The notes under the pieces: generated by a model
Databases searched by the model: none
What the model was told of the DNA's origin: nothing
The model's input: the letters and a program-made list of their open reading frames with translations, nothing else
Position numbers and translations under genes: made by a program
In this document: positions 21,071 through 29,153 of the stretch, one piece after another
Position numbering within the stretch: the stretch's first letter is position 1
Layout: each line of letters opens with the position of its first letter
DNA from: Acinetobacter sp. Ac_5812
Lineage (GTDB): Bacteria; Pseudomonadota; Gammaproteobacteria; Pseudomonadales; Moraxellaceae
Direction: 5' to 3'
Assembly (NCBI RefSeq): GCF_013072695.1
Contig: NZ_LXUK01000009.1
Span: 62,001 to 126,000, forward strand
Length of the DNA: 64,000 nt

Positions 21071-21871
21071 TTAGAGCAAACCTTTATAAATAAAGTAACT
21101 GCCAACCACCACCAATAGGCCTGCAAAACATTTTTTTAGCATGGCTGGTGACAGACGATGTGCCACTTTGGCACCAAATTTTGCGGTGATAAAGCTCATT
21201 ACACTGATGCCCAAGAAAGCATAGATATGCACATAACCAATCGTATTCGGCACTTCAATCTGCTCTTTGGCACCAAACCACATAAAGCCTAATGCCCCCG
21301 CCACTGCAATGGGTAAACCACAGGCAGCCGAAGTTGCCACTGCCTTTTGCATGACCACGCCATGACGATTGAGATAAGGTACGGTAAGGCTACCCCCGCC
21401 AATACCAAAAATCGCTGATGCCACCCCAATGCCGCCACCCGCAGCAAGTTGTAACGCTGCTGAAGGAAGATGACGATTTGGATCAACCACTGCATTGGCG
21501 CCTCTAAACATTTTATACGCCATCCAGACGGCGAAGACACCTATCACCAATTGTAGATGCTGCCCTGACATCAAATCAGCCACCCCAGCACCGAGGAATG
21601 AACCCAACACCAAGCCTGGTGCCAAATTACGAAATACGGGCCACAACACTGCTCCTTTTTTATGATGTGCCATCACCGAACTAATCGAGGTCACAATAAT
21701 GGTTGCTAAGGATGTTCCAACTGCAATATGCATAATCACATTCGGGTCATAATTCATTTGGGTGAACACAATATATAAAATTGGAACAATAATTAAGCCA
21801 CCACCCACACCGAATAGCCCCGCAGCAAATCCAGCAATTGCGCCAATCAGCAAATATATGATTAACTCCAT
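21071..21871 (-). CDS. TauE/SafE-family sulfite/organosulfur permease
   Basis: Membrane protein with about eight helices. The two family repeats are visible: an N-terminal GLFGVGGGLIIVPIL and a second AIFGIGGGSLTVPYL. The family exports sulfite, sulfoacetate or related anions; the substrate here is unknown. I prefer the ATG at 21871 (266 residues); a GTG at 21877 would abut the birA ATG at 21878. Either way the two divergent genes have almost no DNA between them. Confidence 0.82.
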   Translation of the reverse strand: MELIIYLLIGAIAGFAAGLFGVGGGLIIVPILYIVFTQMNYDPNVIMHIAVGTSLATIIVTSISSVMAHHKKGAVLWPVFRNLAPGLVLGSFLGAGVADLMSGQHLQLVIGVFAVWMAYKMFRGANAVVDPNRHLPSAALQLAAGGGIGVASAIFGIGGGSLTVPYLNRHGVVMQKAVATSAACGLPIAVAGALGFMWFGAKEQIEVPNTIGYVHIYAFLGISVMSFITAKFGAKVAHRLSPAMLKKCFAGLLVVVGSYFIYKGLL

Positions 21872-21877
21872 AAACAC

Positions 21878-22654
21878 ATGACCACTCTACTTGTAAAAAT
21901 GATGGATGATTTCGCAACCCGCCAGCTTCAGCAATTATTGAACGCAAAAAATCAATTTCCAGAAGTGGTACTACTCAAAACAACCACAACATCGACCAAT
22001 GATGATATGCGTGAAATTGCGCAAAAAGGGATGACTACAGGATTGGTCTGTAGTGCACAGCAAACTCAAGGTCGTGGTCAGCACCAGCGACAATGGGCCT
22101 CTCCTGAGGGCAACATTTATTTAAGCACACTGATCCAAACCAATACAGCACTGGATGGTCGCTTAGCACTTGAAGTTGCGTTAAATATCTTACAGATGCC
22201 TAGCTTGCATAGCTTGAACTTACAGGTCAAATGGCCCAATGATTTATACAGCCCTCAGGGGAAATGGGGCGGAATCTTGGTAGAACCACTTTCACCCAAT
22301 CAAGCTATTGTCGGTGTAGGAATGAATCTAAGTACTCCACCTGTTGAAAATGCAGACCAACCGATCACCTCTTTAGCCATGCTCGGTTTAGCCCATGTGG
22401 ATCGTTTAACCCTGATTGCGGAACTTTACACCGCAATTCAACAAGCAGCACAATGGTTCGAACATGGTAGCTATAATTTAGCTGAACGTTTTAACCATCA
22501 TGCAATTTGGTTGAATCAACAGGTTGAATTTGAACATACCCTCGGTAAAGTTCAGGGGCTATTTCAAGGGATTTCCAATGACGGTGCAGTGTTGATCAAA
22601 ACCGATCAGCTTCAACAATTTTATCAAGGCCGTTTACGTCTTGCCTCGATTTGA
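21878..22654 (+). CDS. birA: Biotin-[acetyl-CoA-carboxylase] ligase, no DNA-binding domain
   Basis: Attaches biotin to the carboxyl carrier protein of acetyl-CoA carboxylase. 258 residues: the catalytic core begins almost at once (STNDD), then GRGQHQRQW (65-73) as the biotinyl-AMP loop, KWPNDLY with the catalytic Lys, GGILVE, and a small C-terminal domain. The N-terminal helix-turn-helix of E. coli BirA is missing, so it should not repress biotin genes. No good SD is seen; starts at 21899 or 21902 are possible. coaX follows after 15 bp, as in other bacteria. Confidence 0.88.
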   Translation: MTTLLVKMMDDFATRQLQQLLNAKNQFPEVVLLKTTTTSTNDDMREIAQKGMTTGLVCSAQQTQGRGQHQRQWASPEGNIYLSTLIQTNTALDGRLALEVALNILQMPSLHSLNLQVKWPNDLYSPQGKWGGILVEPLSPNQAIVGVGMNLSTPPVENADQPITSLAMLGLAHVDRLTLIAELYTAIQQAAQWFEHGSYNLAERFNHHAIWLNQQVEFEHTLGKVQGLFQGISNDGAVLIKTDQLQQFYQGRLRLASI

Positions 22655-22669
22655 GGAAGTGGTGATTCT

Positions 22670-23413
22670 ATGAAAAGTTTATGGCTGGATATTGGTAATA
22701 CCCGCTTAAAATACTGGATCACAGCAAATGATCAAGTGATTGAACATGCTGCCGAGTTACATCTACAATCACCTGCCGATTTATTGCTCGGTTTGATTCA
22801 GCACTTTCGTCATCAAAATTTAAGTCGTGTCGGCATTTCTTCCGTATTGGATTCGGAAAATAATCAACGTATTCACATGATTCTCGATATTTTGGATATT
22901 CCGATTATTTTTGCCAAAGTCCATGCTGAATATGCGGGTTTACAGTGTGGCTATGATGTTCCAAGCCAACTGGGGATTGACCGTTGGTTACAAGTCCTCG
23001 CCATGGCAAAACTAAATGAAAATTTTTGTGTGATTGGCTGTGGCACTGCCCTGACCATTGATCTGGTCGAAGGATTGCAACATTTAGGTGGTTATATTCT
23101 GCCAAATTTGTATCTACAACGAGACTCGCTGATTCAAAATACCAAAGGCATTAAAATTCCAGACTCTGCTTTTGATAATTTAAAACCTGGTCATAACACA
23201 GTGGATGCAGTACACCACGGTATCTTGCTGGGCTTGATCAGCAGCATTGATCAAATTATGCAACAATCGCCGAAAAAGCTGATTTTGACTGGTGGCGATG
23301 CGAGCTTATTTGCAAAATTCCTTAGCCACTATCAACCTCAAGTTGAATCTGATTTATTACTCAAAGGATTGCGCCATTATGTTCAACTAAACTCAGCTTT
23401 CAGCAAGGTTTGA
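22670..23413 (+). CDS. coaX: Type III pantothenate kinase CoaX
   Basis: First step of coenzyme A synthesis: phosphorylation of pantothenate. 247 residues with family motifs in order: LDIGNTRLK at the N-terminus (phosphate loop), [15 protein letters not shown] and [13 protein letters not shown] fold, no relation to CoaA. It is 15 bp after birA, a common pairing of cofactor genes. Its last 31 bp overlap the 3' end of the convergent hydrolase gene. Confidence 0.93.
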   Translation: MKSLWLDIGNTRLKYWITANDQVIEHAAELHLQSPADLLLGLIQHFRHQNLSRVGISSVLDSENNQRIHMILDILDIPIIFAKVHAEYAGLQCGYDVPSQLGIDRWLQVLAMAKLNENFCVIGCGTALTIDLVEGLQHLGGYILPNLYLQRDSLIQNTKGIKIPDSAFDNLKPGHNTVDAVHHGILLGLISSIDQIMQQSPKKLILTGGDASLFAKFLSHYQPQVESDLLLKGLRHYVQLNSAFSKV

Positions 23414-23970
23414 ACAACTTGCAATAATTGAGGGAACTCACCAAATCCATCTTCTGTACGAAAATGCCCAGCTTGAGCCACCTCAATCAGTTGGGCATTG
23501 AGTAAATTGGAAAATTTAAAGGTGAGTGGTACAGGAACCACTGGATCATTACTGGAAAAGAAAACCAGACGTCTTTGAATATTGACACGCAATAAACCAC
23601 TTTCAAAATGGGAGTGTTCAAGAAGACTGTTGAACTCAGGATATTTTAAGATAGGATCATGAAAACCAGCAATGAATATCCCTGCTTTCAACGTCGTTCG
23701 TTGTAATTTTTTCGCTAAAAACCGAGCTACAGCCACACAAGACAAGCCATGTGCCACCACAATACTCTGTTCATTTAACCCCTTGAGCTGTGCATCCAAG
23801 CAAGTTTGCCAAATTTCTGCTTCAGGATGATTGGCATCCGCAAGAAAAACCCGTTCAACGAAAACATCCTCACTTTTCAGTTGTTGTTCTAACCATGCAT
23901 ACCAATGCTGTTCTGGATCAGCATGTTCACAATGTACAATAAATACCTTATTTTTTGAATTATGTGACAT
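23383..23970 (-). CDS. Small alpha/beta hydrolase (RBBP9/YdeN-like)
   Basis: About 195 residues of the RBBP9/YdeN serine-hydrolase family. Features seen: an N-terminal strand [20 protein letters not shown], the nucleophile region [15 protein letters not shown] with Ser in [15 protein letters not shown] as the Asp region and AGHFRTEDG as the His region. Substrate unknown. ATG at 23970 preferred over a GTG at 23979. The 3' end overlaps coaX by 31 bp on the opposite strand. Confidence 0.78.
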   Translation of the reverse strand: MSHNSKNKVFIVHCEHADPEQHWYAWLEQQLKSEDVFVERVFLADANHPEAEIWQTCLDAQLKGLNEQSIVVAHGLSCVAVARFLAKKLQRTTLKAGIFIAGFHDPILKYPEFNSLLEHSHFESGLLRVNIQRRLVFFSSNDPVVPVPLTFKFSNLLNAQLIEVAQAGHFRTEDGFGEFPQLLQVVQTLLKAEFS

Positions 23971-24080
23971 ATTCAACACTACTTTTCAATGTAAAACATA
24001 GACTTATTTTTAATTTTCTGCTTTTTACATCCAGTTGAATGTTGATATTTTGTATTAAATTTATACAGCACGCTCGCATT

Positions 24081-24106
24081 AAAAAAGGCGCATCAAGCGC
24101 CTTTTT
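24081..24106 (-). terminator. Terminator downstream of ffh
   Basis: GGCGC (24087-24091) and GCGCC (24097-24101) with flanking A- and T-runs; on the minus strand the hairpin is followed by six T. It lies 15 bp after the ffh stop. Confidence 0.85.
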
Positions 24107-24120
24107 AGGAAGTATAGAAC

Positions 24121-25533
24121 TTACTTTTTCTGGTCATTACTGCCAAACAAAGGGCCCATATTACCGCCACCACCACCAAATTGTTTTTGCATATTGCCTA
24201 GTGATTTCAGCATTTTGCTCATACCCGATGGATTCGCAAATTTCTTCATCATTTTCGCCATTTGTGCTTGTTGCTTGATCAACTTATTGACCTCAGCCAC
24301 ATCCATACCACAACCTGCTGCAATACGTTTTTTACGGCTTGGATTCATCAAATCAGGATTACGACGCTCTTTGATCGTCATCGACTGAATGATGGCTTCC
24401 ATACGCTTAACTTGCTTTTCAGGATTGGCTTTTTCAATCGCATCCTGAATGCCGGCGTTGCTCATACCAGGCAACTTATCCAAGAAGCCCATCATGCCGC
24501 CCATTTTGCTCATTTGCTCAAATTGCATCAGCATATCTTCAAAGTTGAAGGTTCCGCCTTTTTGCAATTTTTTCGCCATTTTTTCGGCTTTTTCTTTGTC
24601 GATTTTGCGTTCAACTTCTTCGACTAAAGAAAGGACGTCACCCATACCCAAGATACGTTGCGCAACACGATCTGGATGGAATGGCTCAAGTGCATCTAGT
24701 TTTTCACCAATCCCCAAGAATTTGATTGGCTTGCCTGTGATCGCTCGAACAGAAAGTGCCGCACCACCGCGCGCATCACCATCGGTTTTAGTCAGGATCA
24801 CACCGGTTAGAGCCAAAGCATCGTTAAAGGCTTTTGCTGTATTGGCAGCATCCTGACCGGTCATCGCATCGACAACGAATAGCGTCTCTGTCGGTTTCAC
24901 CGCTGCATGTAATTCTATAATCTCGTCCATCATGTCTTCATCGACATGTAGACGACCCGCTGTATCGACAATCAAAACATCAGCGAATTGGATTTTCGCT
25001 TGTTCAATGGCACGATTGACAATATCAATAGGCTTTTCAGATGCTTCCGAAGGGATGAAACCCACACCCACTTCATTGGATACCGTTTCTAACTGCTTGA
25101 TCGCTGCTGGACGGTACACGTCGGCAGAAACAGTCATGACTTTTTTCTTTTGACGTTCTTTTAGAAAACGCGCTAATTTTGCAGCCGTTGTGGTTTTACC
25201 TGCACCTTGCAAACCTGCAAGCAGGACAACAACAGGTGGTTTTGCACTTAAATCTAGTGTTTCATTGGCCTCACCCATCATCTTGGTGAGTTCATCATAG
25301 ACAATCTTTACAAATGCCTGACCAGGGGAAAGCTGAGTCATCACCTCTTGACCGAGCGCTTCTTCCTTCACCTTCGCGATAAACTCACGAGTTACAGGTA
25401 ACGCCACATCGGCTTCAAGAAGTGCCATACGTACTTCACGTAGGGTATCTTTAATATTGTCTTCGGTCAGCTGCCCTGAGCCAGTAACATTTCTTAAACT
25501 CTGTGTGAGTCGTTCTGTTAAGGTATCAAACAT
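24121..25533 (-). CDS. ffh: Signal recognition particle protein Ffh
   Basis: GTPase of the SRP that delivers nascent membrane proteins to FtsY. 470 residues: N domain, G domain with GLQGAGKTT (107-115), DTAGRLHVDEDMM and the TKTDGDARGG guanine motif, then a Met-rich M domain that binds 4.5S RNA and signal sequences, and a Gly-rich tail (QFGGGGGNMGP). It is divergent from the YpjD-like gene, a common arrangement in gammaproteobacteria. Confidence 0.96.
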   Translation of the reverse strand: MFDTLTERLTQSLRNVTGSGQLTEDNIKDTLREVRMALLEADVALPVTREFIAKVKEEALGQEVMTQLSPGQAFVKIVYDELTKMMGEANETLDLSAKPPVVVLLAGLQGAGKTTTAAKLARFLKERQKKKVMTVSADVYRPAAIKQLETVSNEVGVGFIPSEASEKPIDIVNRAIEQAKIQFADVLIVDTAGRLHVDEDMMDEIIELHAAVKPTETLFVVDAMTGQDAANTAKAFNDALALTGVILTKTDGDARGGAALSVRAITGKPIKFLGIGEKLDALEPFHPDRVAQRILGMGDVLSLVEEVERKIDKEKAEKMAKKLQKGGTFNFEDMLMQFEQMSKMGGMMGFLDKLPGMSNAGIQDAIEKANPEKQVKRMEAIIQSMTIKERRNPDLMNPSRKKRIAAGCGMDVAEVNKLIKQQAQMAKMMKKFANPSGMSKMLKSLGNMQKQFGGGGGNMGPLFGSNDQKK

Positions 25534-25680
25534 TGCGAAATCCGCTTAAAATGGCTAGTTGCAAAAAAATCTTTCTTAAAATAGAAAATTTATGCGTAAG
25601 ATGCTATAGGATACTGTAGTTCGAAGCGAATTTATATCTTATATGGTGAATATTATTCATCCTCCTGCAAAAGGTTTGAC

Positions 25681-26490
25681 ATGATCAGTCTCCCCTTGGT
25701 TTACACAATTTTGGCACTCATCGCCTATACCAGTTCATTTTGGTATTTGTTTATACGGTTGATGTCAAAACGTACTCCAAATCTTTGGTGTTATGGTCTG
25801 ATGGTTGGATTAGGCTTGGTACTGCATAGTACTGTGCTCTACCAAGACATGATGACGCCGATTGGGGTGAACTATGATGTCTTTAACCTGATGTCATTTA
25901 CTTCAGGGCTGATGTTGGCACTCAGTTTAATCTTGAGTTTGATTCGCCCAATCCTTCCTTTAAATTTGATCGGGACACCTGTCGCTGCATTCGGTTTAAT
26001 TTTAGGCTTTGCCTTTAGCCAACCCAATCAAATTATTGAACAACATAGCTTAGGCTTAGATTTACATATTATTCTGTCATTATCTGCTTATGCTGTTCTA
26101 CTCATGGCCACCATCCATGCGGTATTGTTATGGTTCCAAGATCGAGAACTGAAAAAGAAACAAAAACGACGGATCTGGGTCAACTTATTGCCACCCTTCC
26201 AAGTGATGGAATCACTGTTATTTGATTTGATCATCACAGGTTTTGGCTTACTGACAGCCGCCTTGTTATTTGGCTTTTTTACCATTGATAACTTCTTTGC
26301 CCAGCATCTGGCGCATAAAACCGCCTTTAGTATTATTTCATGGTTCTTGTACGGCGCTTTGTTGATTGGACATTACAAATTCGGCTGGCGTGGACGCAAA
26401 GCCATTCGTTTTACCATTACTGGTTTTGTCCTGCTCGCCATTGGTTTTATGGGCAGTAAATTTGTATTAGAAATGATTTTAGGACGTTGA
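25681..26490 (+). CDS. ypjD: CcsA/YpjD-like inner-membrane protein
   Basis: Integral membrane protein of the cytochrome-c-assembly (CcsA/CcmC/YpjD) family, 269 residues with about eight helices. The family segment HIILSLSAYAVLLMATIHAVLL and a late HKTAFSIISWFLYGALLIGHYKFGWRGRKA are visible. Its place divergent to ffh matches YpjD/CorE-type genes elsewhere. Its exact job is unclear; haem handling is a family-level inference. Confidence 0.8.
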   Translation: MISLPLVYTILALIAYTSSFWYLFIRLMSKRTPNLWCYGLMVGLGLVLHSTVLYQDMMTPIGVNYDVFNLMSFTSGLMLALSLILSLIRPILPLNLIGTPVAAFGLILGFAFSQPNQIIEQHSLGLDLHIILSLSAYAVLLMATIHAVLLWFQDRELKKKQKRRIWVNLLPPFQVMESLLFDLIITGFGLLTAALLFGFFTIDNFFAQHLAHKTAFSIISWFLYGALLIGHYKFGWRGRKAIRFTITGFVLLAIGFMGSKFVLEMILGR

Positions 26491-26514
26491 TAAAACGTTC
26501 TAAAATGGATTCGT

Positions 26515-26880
26515 ATGTGCTCTTACTATAAGTATACAGATACAGATGGAACAATCGTCCTGTATGAATTAGATCAGGAATATTACTGTATAAGAGCAAT
26601 TTGTATTACGTCATCGATAATTTTAAATACGACTTTTATAAATGAAACATCTAATTTTTTTCTCCCAGAAGGGAGCTTTTCAGAACACTTAAAAGAATTA
26701 TCTGTTACGACAAAGGACGAATTTTTAAACTTTTGGAGTATATCTACATCTCAATATTTAAATGCATGGAATCGCTTAAAGACTAAATTTCAGATCAACC
26801 AATGTCTTGATTCAGAAATTGTTTGTTTTTACCCTCAAGGGGTAATTGTTCAATATAATGAAATTTTTTTGGTCTCGTAA
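26515..26880 (+). CDS. Uncharacterised small acidic protein
   Basis: 121 residues with no recognised domain, signal peptide or membrane helix. It starts MCSYYKYTDTDG and is rich in Tyr, Ser, Ile and Cys. The coding DNA is clearly more AT-rich than its neighbours, suggesting recent gain. It lies 24 bp after the YpjD-like gene and is followed by a 32-codon ORF that looks like the start of another small protein. Small acidic orphans of this kind are often immunity proteins, but no toxin gene is near, so I claim no function. Confidence 0.55.
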   Translation: MCSYYKYTDTDGTIVLYELDQEYYCIRAICITSSIILNTTFINETSNFFLPEGSFSEHLKELSVTTKDEFLNFWSISTSQYLNAWNRLKTKFQINQCLDSEIVCFYPQGVIVQYNEIFLVS

Positions 26881-26918
26881 GCTACAAAGACTGCGAATTT
26901 ATTTTAGGATCAGAAAAT

Positions 26919-27017
26919 ATGTATCCTCAACAAAAAATTAAGCTCTATGTGCAAGACTTTGATGATGAAAACTTATGGATTAACTTCTCTGTAAACGCTC
27001 AAGATCAGCATGTTTAG
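26919..27017 (+). CDS. Very short ORF, possibly a truncated gene
   Basis: 32 codons beginning MYPQQKIKLYVQDFDDE, with AGGA about 9 nt upstream. The strand-like, acidic start resembles the N-terminus of a larger small-domain protein, so it may be the remnant of a gene cut down by deletion. It sits in the AT-rich islet between the 121-residue orphan and dusC. Confidence 0.35.
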   Translation: MYPQQKIKLYVQDFDDENLWINFSVNAQDQHV

Positions 27018-27091
27018 AACATGCTACATTTTCTAGACATCTTAATAAAAAATGCGTATAACGCTGTTTTCGCTTCTTTAGGTAATAAATC

Positions 27092-28021
27092 GTGAAACTT
27101 GTACTCGCCCCAATGGAAGGTCTGACTGATCCGATTATGCGTGACGTGCTCACTCATGTTGGCAGTTTTGATTGGTGCGTGACTGAGTTTATCCGTATTA
27201 CCGATAGCATTCTGCCCGATCATATCTACGATAGTTTTTGCCCTGAATTAAAAAATGGAGGCAAAACAGCAGCAGGTACACCTGTACATGTACAGTTTCT
27301 TGGCAATAACCCCGATATGCTCGCCGCCAATGCCGCCAAAGTCGTAGAACTAGGCGCACCAGCCATTGATCTGAATTTTGGTTGTCCAGCCAAAACGGTC
27401 AATCGCCATCGTGGTGGTTCTGTTTTATTGGATGAGCCTGAAACGGTACATCTATTGGTGAAAGCGGTACGCGATGCTGTGCCTGCACATATTCCTGTTT
27501 CAGCTAAAATGCGTTTGGGTTATCTGGATGAAAATCATACGCTAGATAATGCCCATGCCATTGAAGACGCTGGCGCGAGCTGGCTCACTGTACATGCACG
27601 CACCAAAGCTGATGGTTATACCCCACCTGCCTATTGGGAAAAAATTCAGCCCATTACAGAGGCATTAAACATCAACGTGATTGCCAATGGCGAGATCTGG
27701 AACAATGCCGATGCAAAAGCCTGCTTAGAACAATCACATTGTCAAGATTTGATGATTGGTCGTGGTGCAGTGACTACACCAGATTTAACACTCTGTATCC
27801 GTCAAAATATGGATCAGGCATTGCTGTCTTGGCCAGATTTGGTGACACTACAGCTTCGCTTCTTAAGCGGTCAATATAAGACAGAAATTGGTATGGTTGG
27901 ACGCTATAAGCAGTGGCTAGGGATGATGACCAAAGCCTATCCTGAAGCACAAGCCCTGTGGGGGCAGGTGAAGAAAATCAAGCAATTAGATGAGATTATC
28001 CAATTTTTAAAACAAAGCTAA
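27092..28021 (+). CDS. dusC: tRNA-dihydrouridine(16) synthase DusC
   Basis: FMN- and NADPH-dependent reduction of uridine in the tRNA D-loop. 309 residues, TIM barrel plus helical domain. APMEGLTDP opens the FMN site; the catalytic Cys is C98 in NFGCPAKTVNRHRGG, the same number as in E. coli DusC; IANGEIW and MIGRGAV are phosphate-binding turns. It starts with GTG; AGGT lies about 8 nt upstream. Overall length and the short N-terminus favour DusC over DusA or DusB. Confidence 0.88.
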   Translation: MKLVLAPMEGLTDPIMRDVLTHVGSFDWCVTEFIRITDSILPDHIYDSFCPELKNGGKTAAGTPVHVQFLGNNPDMLAANAAKVVELGAPAIDLNFGCPAKTVNRHRGGSVLLDEPETVHLLVKAVRDAVPAHIPVSAKMRLGYLDENHTLDNAHAIEDAGASWLTVHARTKADGYTPPAYWEKIQPITEALNINVIANGEIWNNADAKACLEQSHCQDLMIGRGAVTTPDLTLCIRQNMDQALLSWPDLVTLQLRFLSGQYKTEIGMVGRYKQWLGMMTKAYPEAQALWGQVKKIKQLDEIIQFLKQS

Positions 28022-28043
28022 ATTTAGAATTATCCTTATGCAA

Positions 28044-28067
28044 TAAAAAAGCGGCCTAAGCCGCTTT
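28044..28067. terminator. Bidirectional terminator, dusC / secreted-protein operon
   Basis: AAAGCGGC (28048-28055) and GCCGCTTT (28060-28067) around CTAA. On the minus strand it is followed by TTTTTT, so it best serves the end of the secreted-protein operon; the plus-strand T-run is only three bases. Confidence 0.75.
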
Positions 28068-28107
28068 GGAAAACAATCATCTTATATAAAATCATTCGTT
28101 TTATATC

Positions 28108-29145
28108 TTACATGCCGTTAATTCGAACCTTTAAATCTGTCACTGAAGCTTGAGTAAAACCAATATTCCCAATCGCACTATTTTGTAAGCCATTAAAACG
28201 ATAGGCTGCGTCAGTTGTTGCTGGAATAGCTGCCGTATTACCAAATTGAATATTATTCAATTTTAAATCGACATTATCCGATTTATTGTCAATTCCCAAA
28301 ACAAAAGCTCCCTTATCAGTATTAGATAGGCCTTCAATCCCAGCATAAAACTTACTCAAACTAAATCCTGATGAATTTGAAGCCTTCAATTGGAAATTAA
28401 AGCTTGCACCGATAGGGTTATTGCTTCCATCATAGCCAGAAACCAGCATGATATTACAACCAACACCACAAATTGAATCAATTGCACCACCAAAACGAAT
28501 CATCTTACCTTGTGGTGCCGCTCCCAATTGAATATTCATTGTTGGCTGGTTAGTGGATACAAATTTAATATTTAAACCATTTTGCAGCCTAAGTAGCTCT
28601 TTAACATTACTTTTTAATATAACAGTATTAGGAGCAGCTGGATTTTGATCAAAAATAGAACTTCTTATATAACTATTACCTAAAGTAGATAAAACACTGT
28701 CATTTGCTGCATAAATGGAGAAAGGTGAAATTATCAACTCATTTACTGCACCAAAAGAAAGGGCAATATTTGCAAAGGTTCCATTCGCTCCAGTTCCTTT
28801 ATCTATATCAATAACGGCTTGCAAAGCTAAATCAGTCTGTGCACCACTTGCATTTTTTGCTGTAATGGTTGGCTTATTAATTGCTGTATTCGATAATGAG
28901 TTCGCATTTTGAGCAATAACCAAAGCTCCTCGTCCACGATACTCTGTTGCATTCACATTATTAGCATCCCAGCCATCTGTATCTATAATTGCAATTTGCT
29001 TAAACTCAACTTTTGAAACATTAACACCAATATTCAACCCATCCTGACCTGTGGCAACAGATAGACTTTGGTCATCAAGTGGTTGCATCGCCATTGCAAA
29101 TGGTGACAACAGCAGAGACAAACATCCAATTATTTTATTCATCAT
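28108..29145 (-). CDS. Secreted FilA/DUF6160-like surface protein, gene 4 of operon
   Basis: 345 residues. Signal peptide to about residue 19 (LLLSPFAMA), then the tag LDDQSLSVATGQDGL at 23-37. The rest is Asn/Ser/Thr/Ala-rich with alternating hydrophobic residues, predicting beta structure, and a short Cys pair in SICGVGCN. I recall such N-termini as DUF6160 in proteins labelled putative pilus-system FilA in Acinetobacter; the role is not established. Last gene of a four-gene operon, 8 bp after gene 3, followed by a terminator. AAGGAT precedes the start. Confidence 0.7.
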   Translation of the reverse strand: MMNKIIGCLSLLLSPFAMAMQPLDDQSLSVATGQDGLNIGVNVSKVEFKQIAIIDTDGWDANNVNATEYRGRGALVIAQNANSLSNTAINKPTITAKNASGAQTDLALQAVIDIDKGTGANGTFANIALSFGAVNELIISPFSIYAANDSVLSTLGNSYIRSSIFDQNPAAPNTVILKSNVKELLRLQNGLNIKFVSTNQPTMNIQLGAAPQGKMIRFGGAIDSICGVGCNIMLVSGYDGSNNPIGASFNFQLKASNSSGFSLSKFYAGIEGLSNTDKGAFVLGIDNKSDNVDLKLNNIQFGNTAAIPATTDAAYRFNGLQNSAIGNIGFTQASVTDLKVRINGM

Positions 29146-29153
29146 GCCTATCC

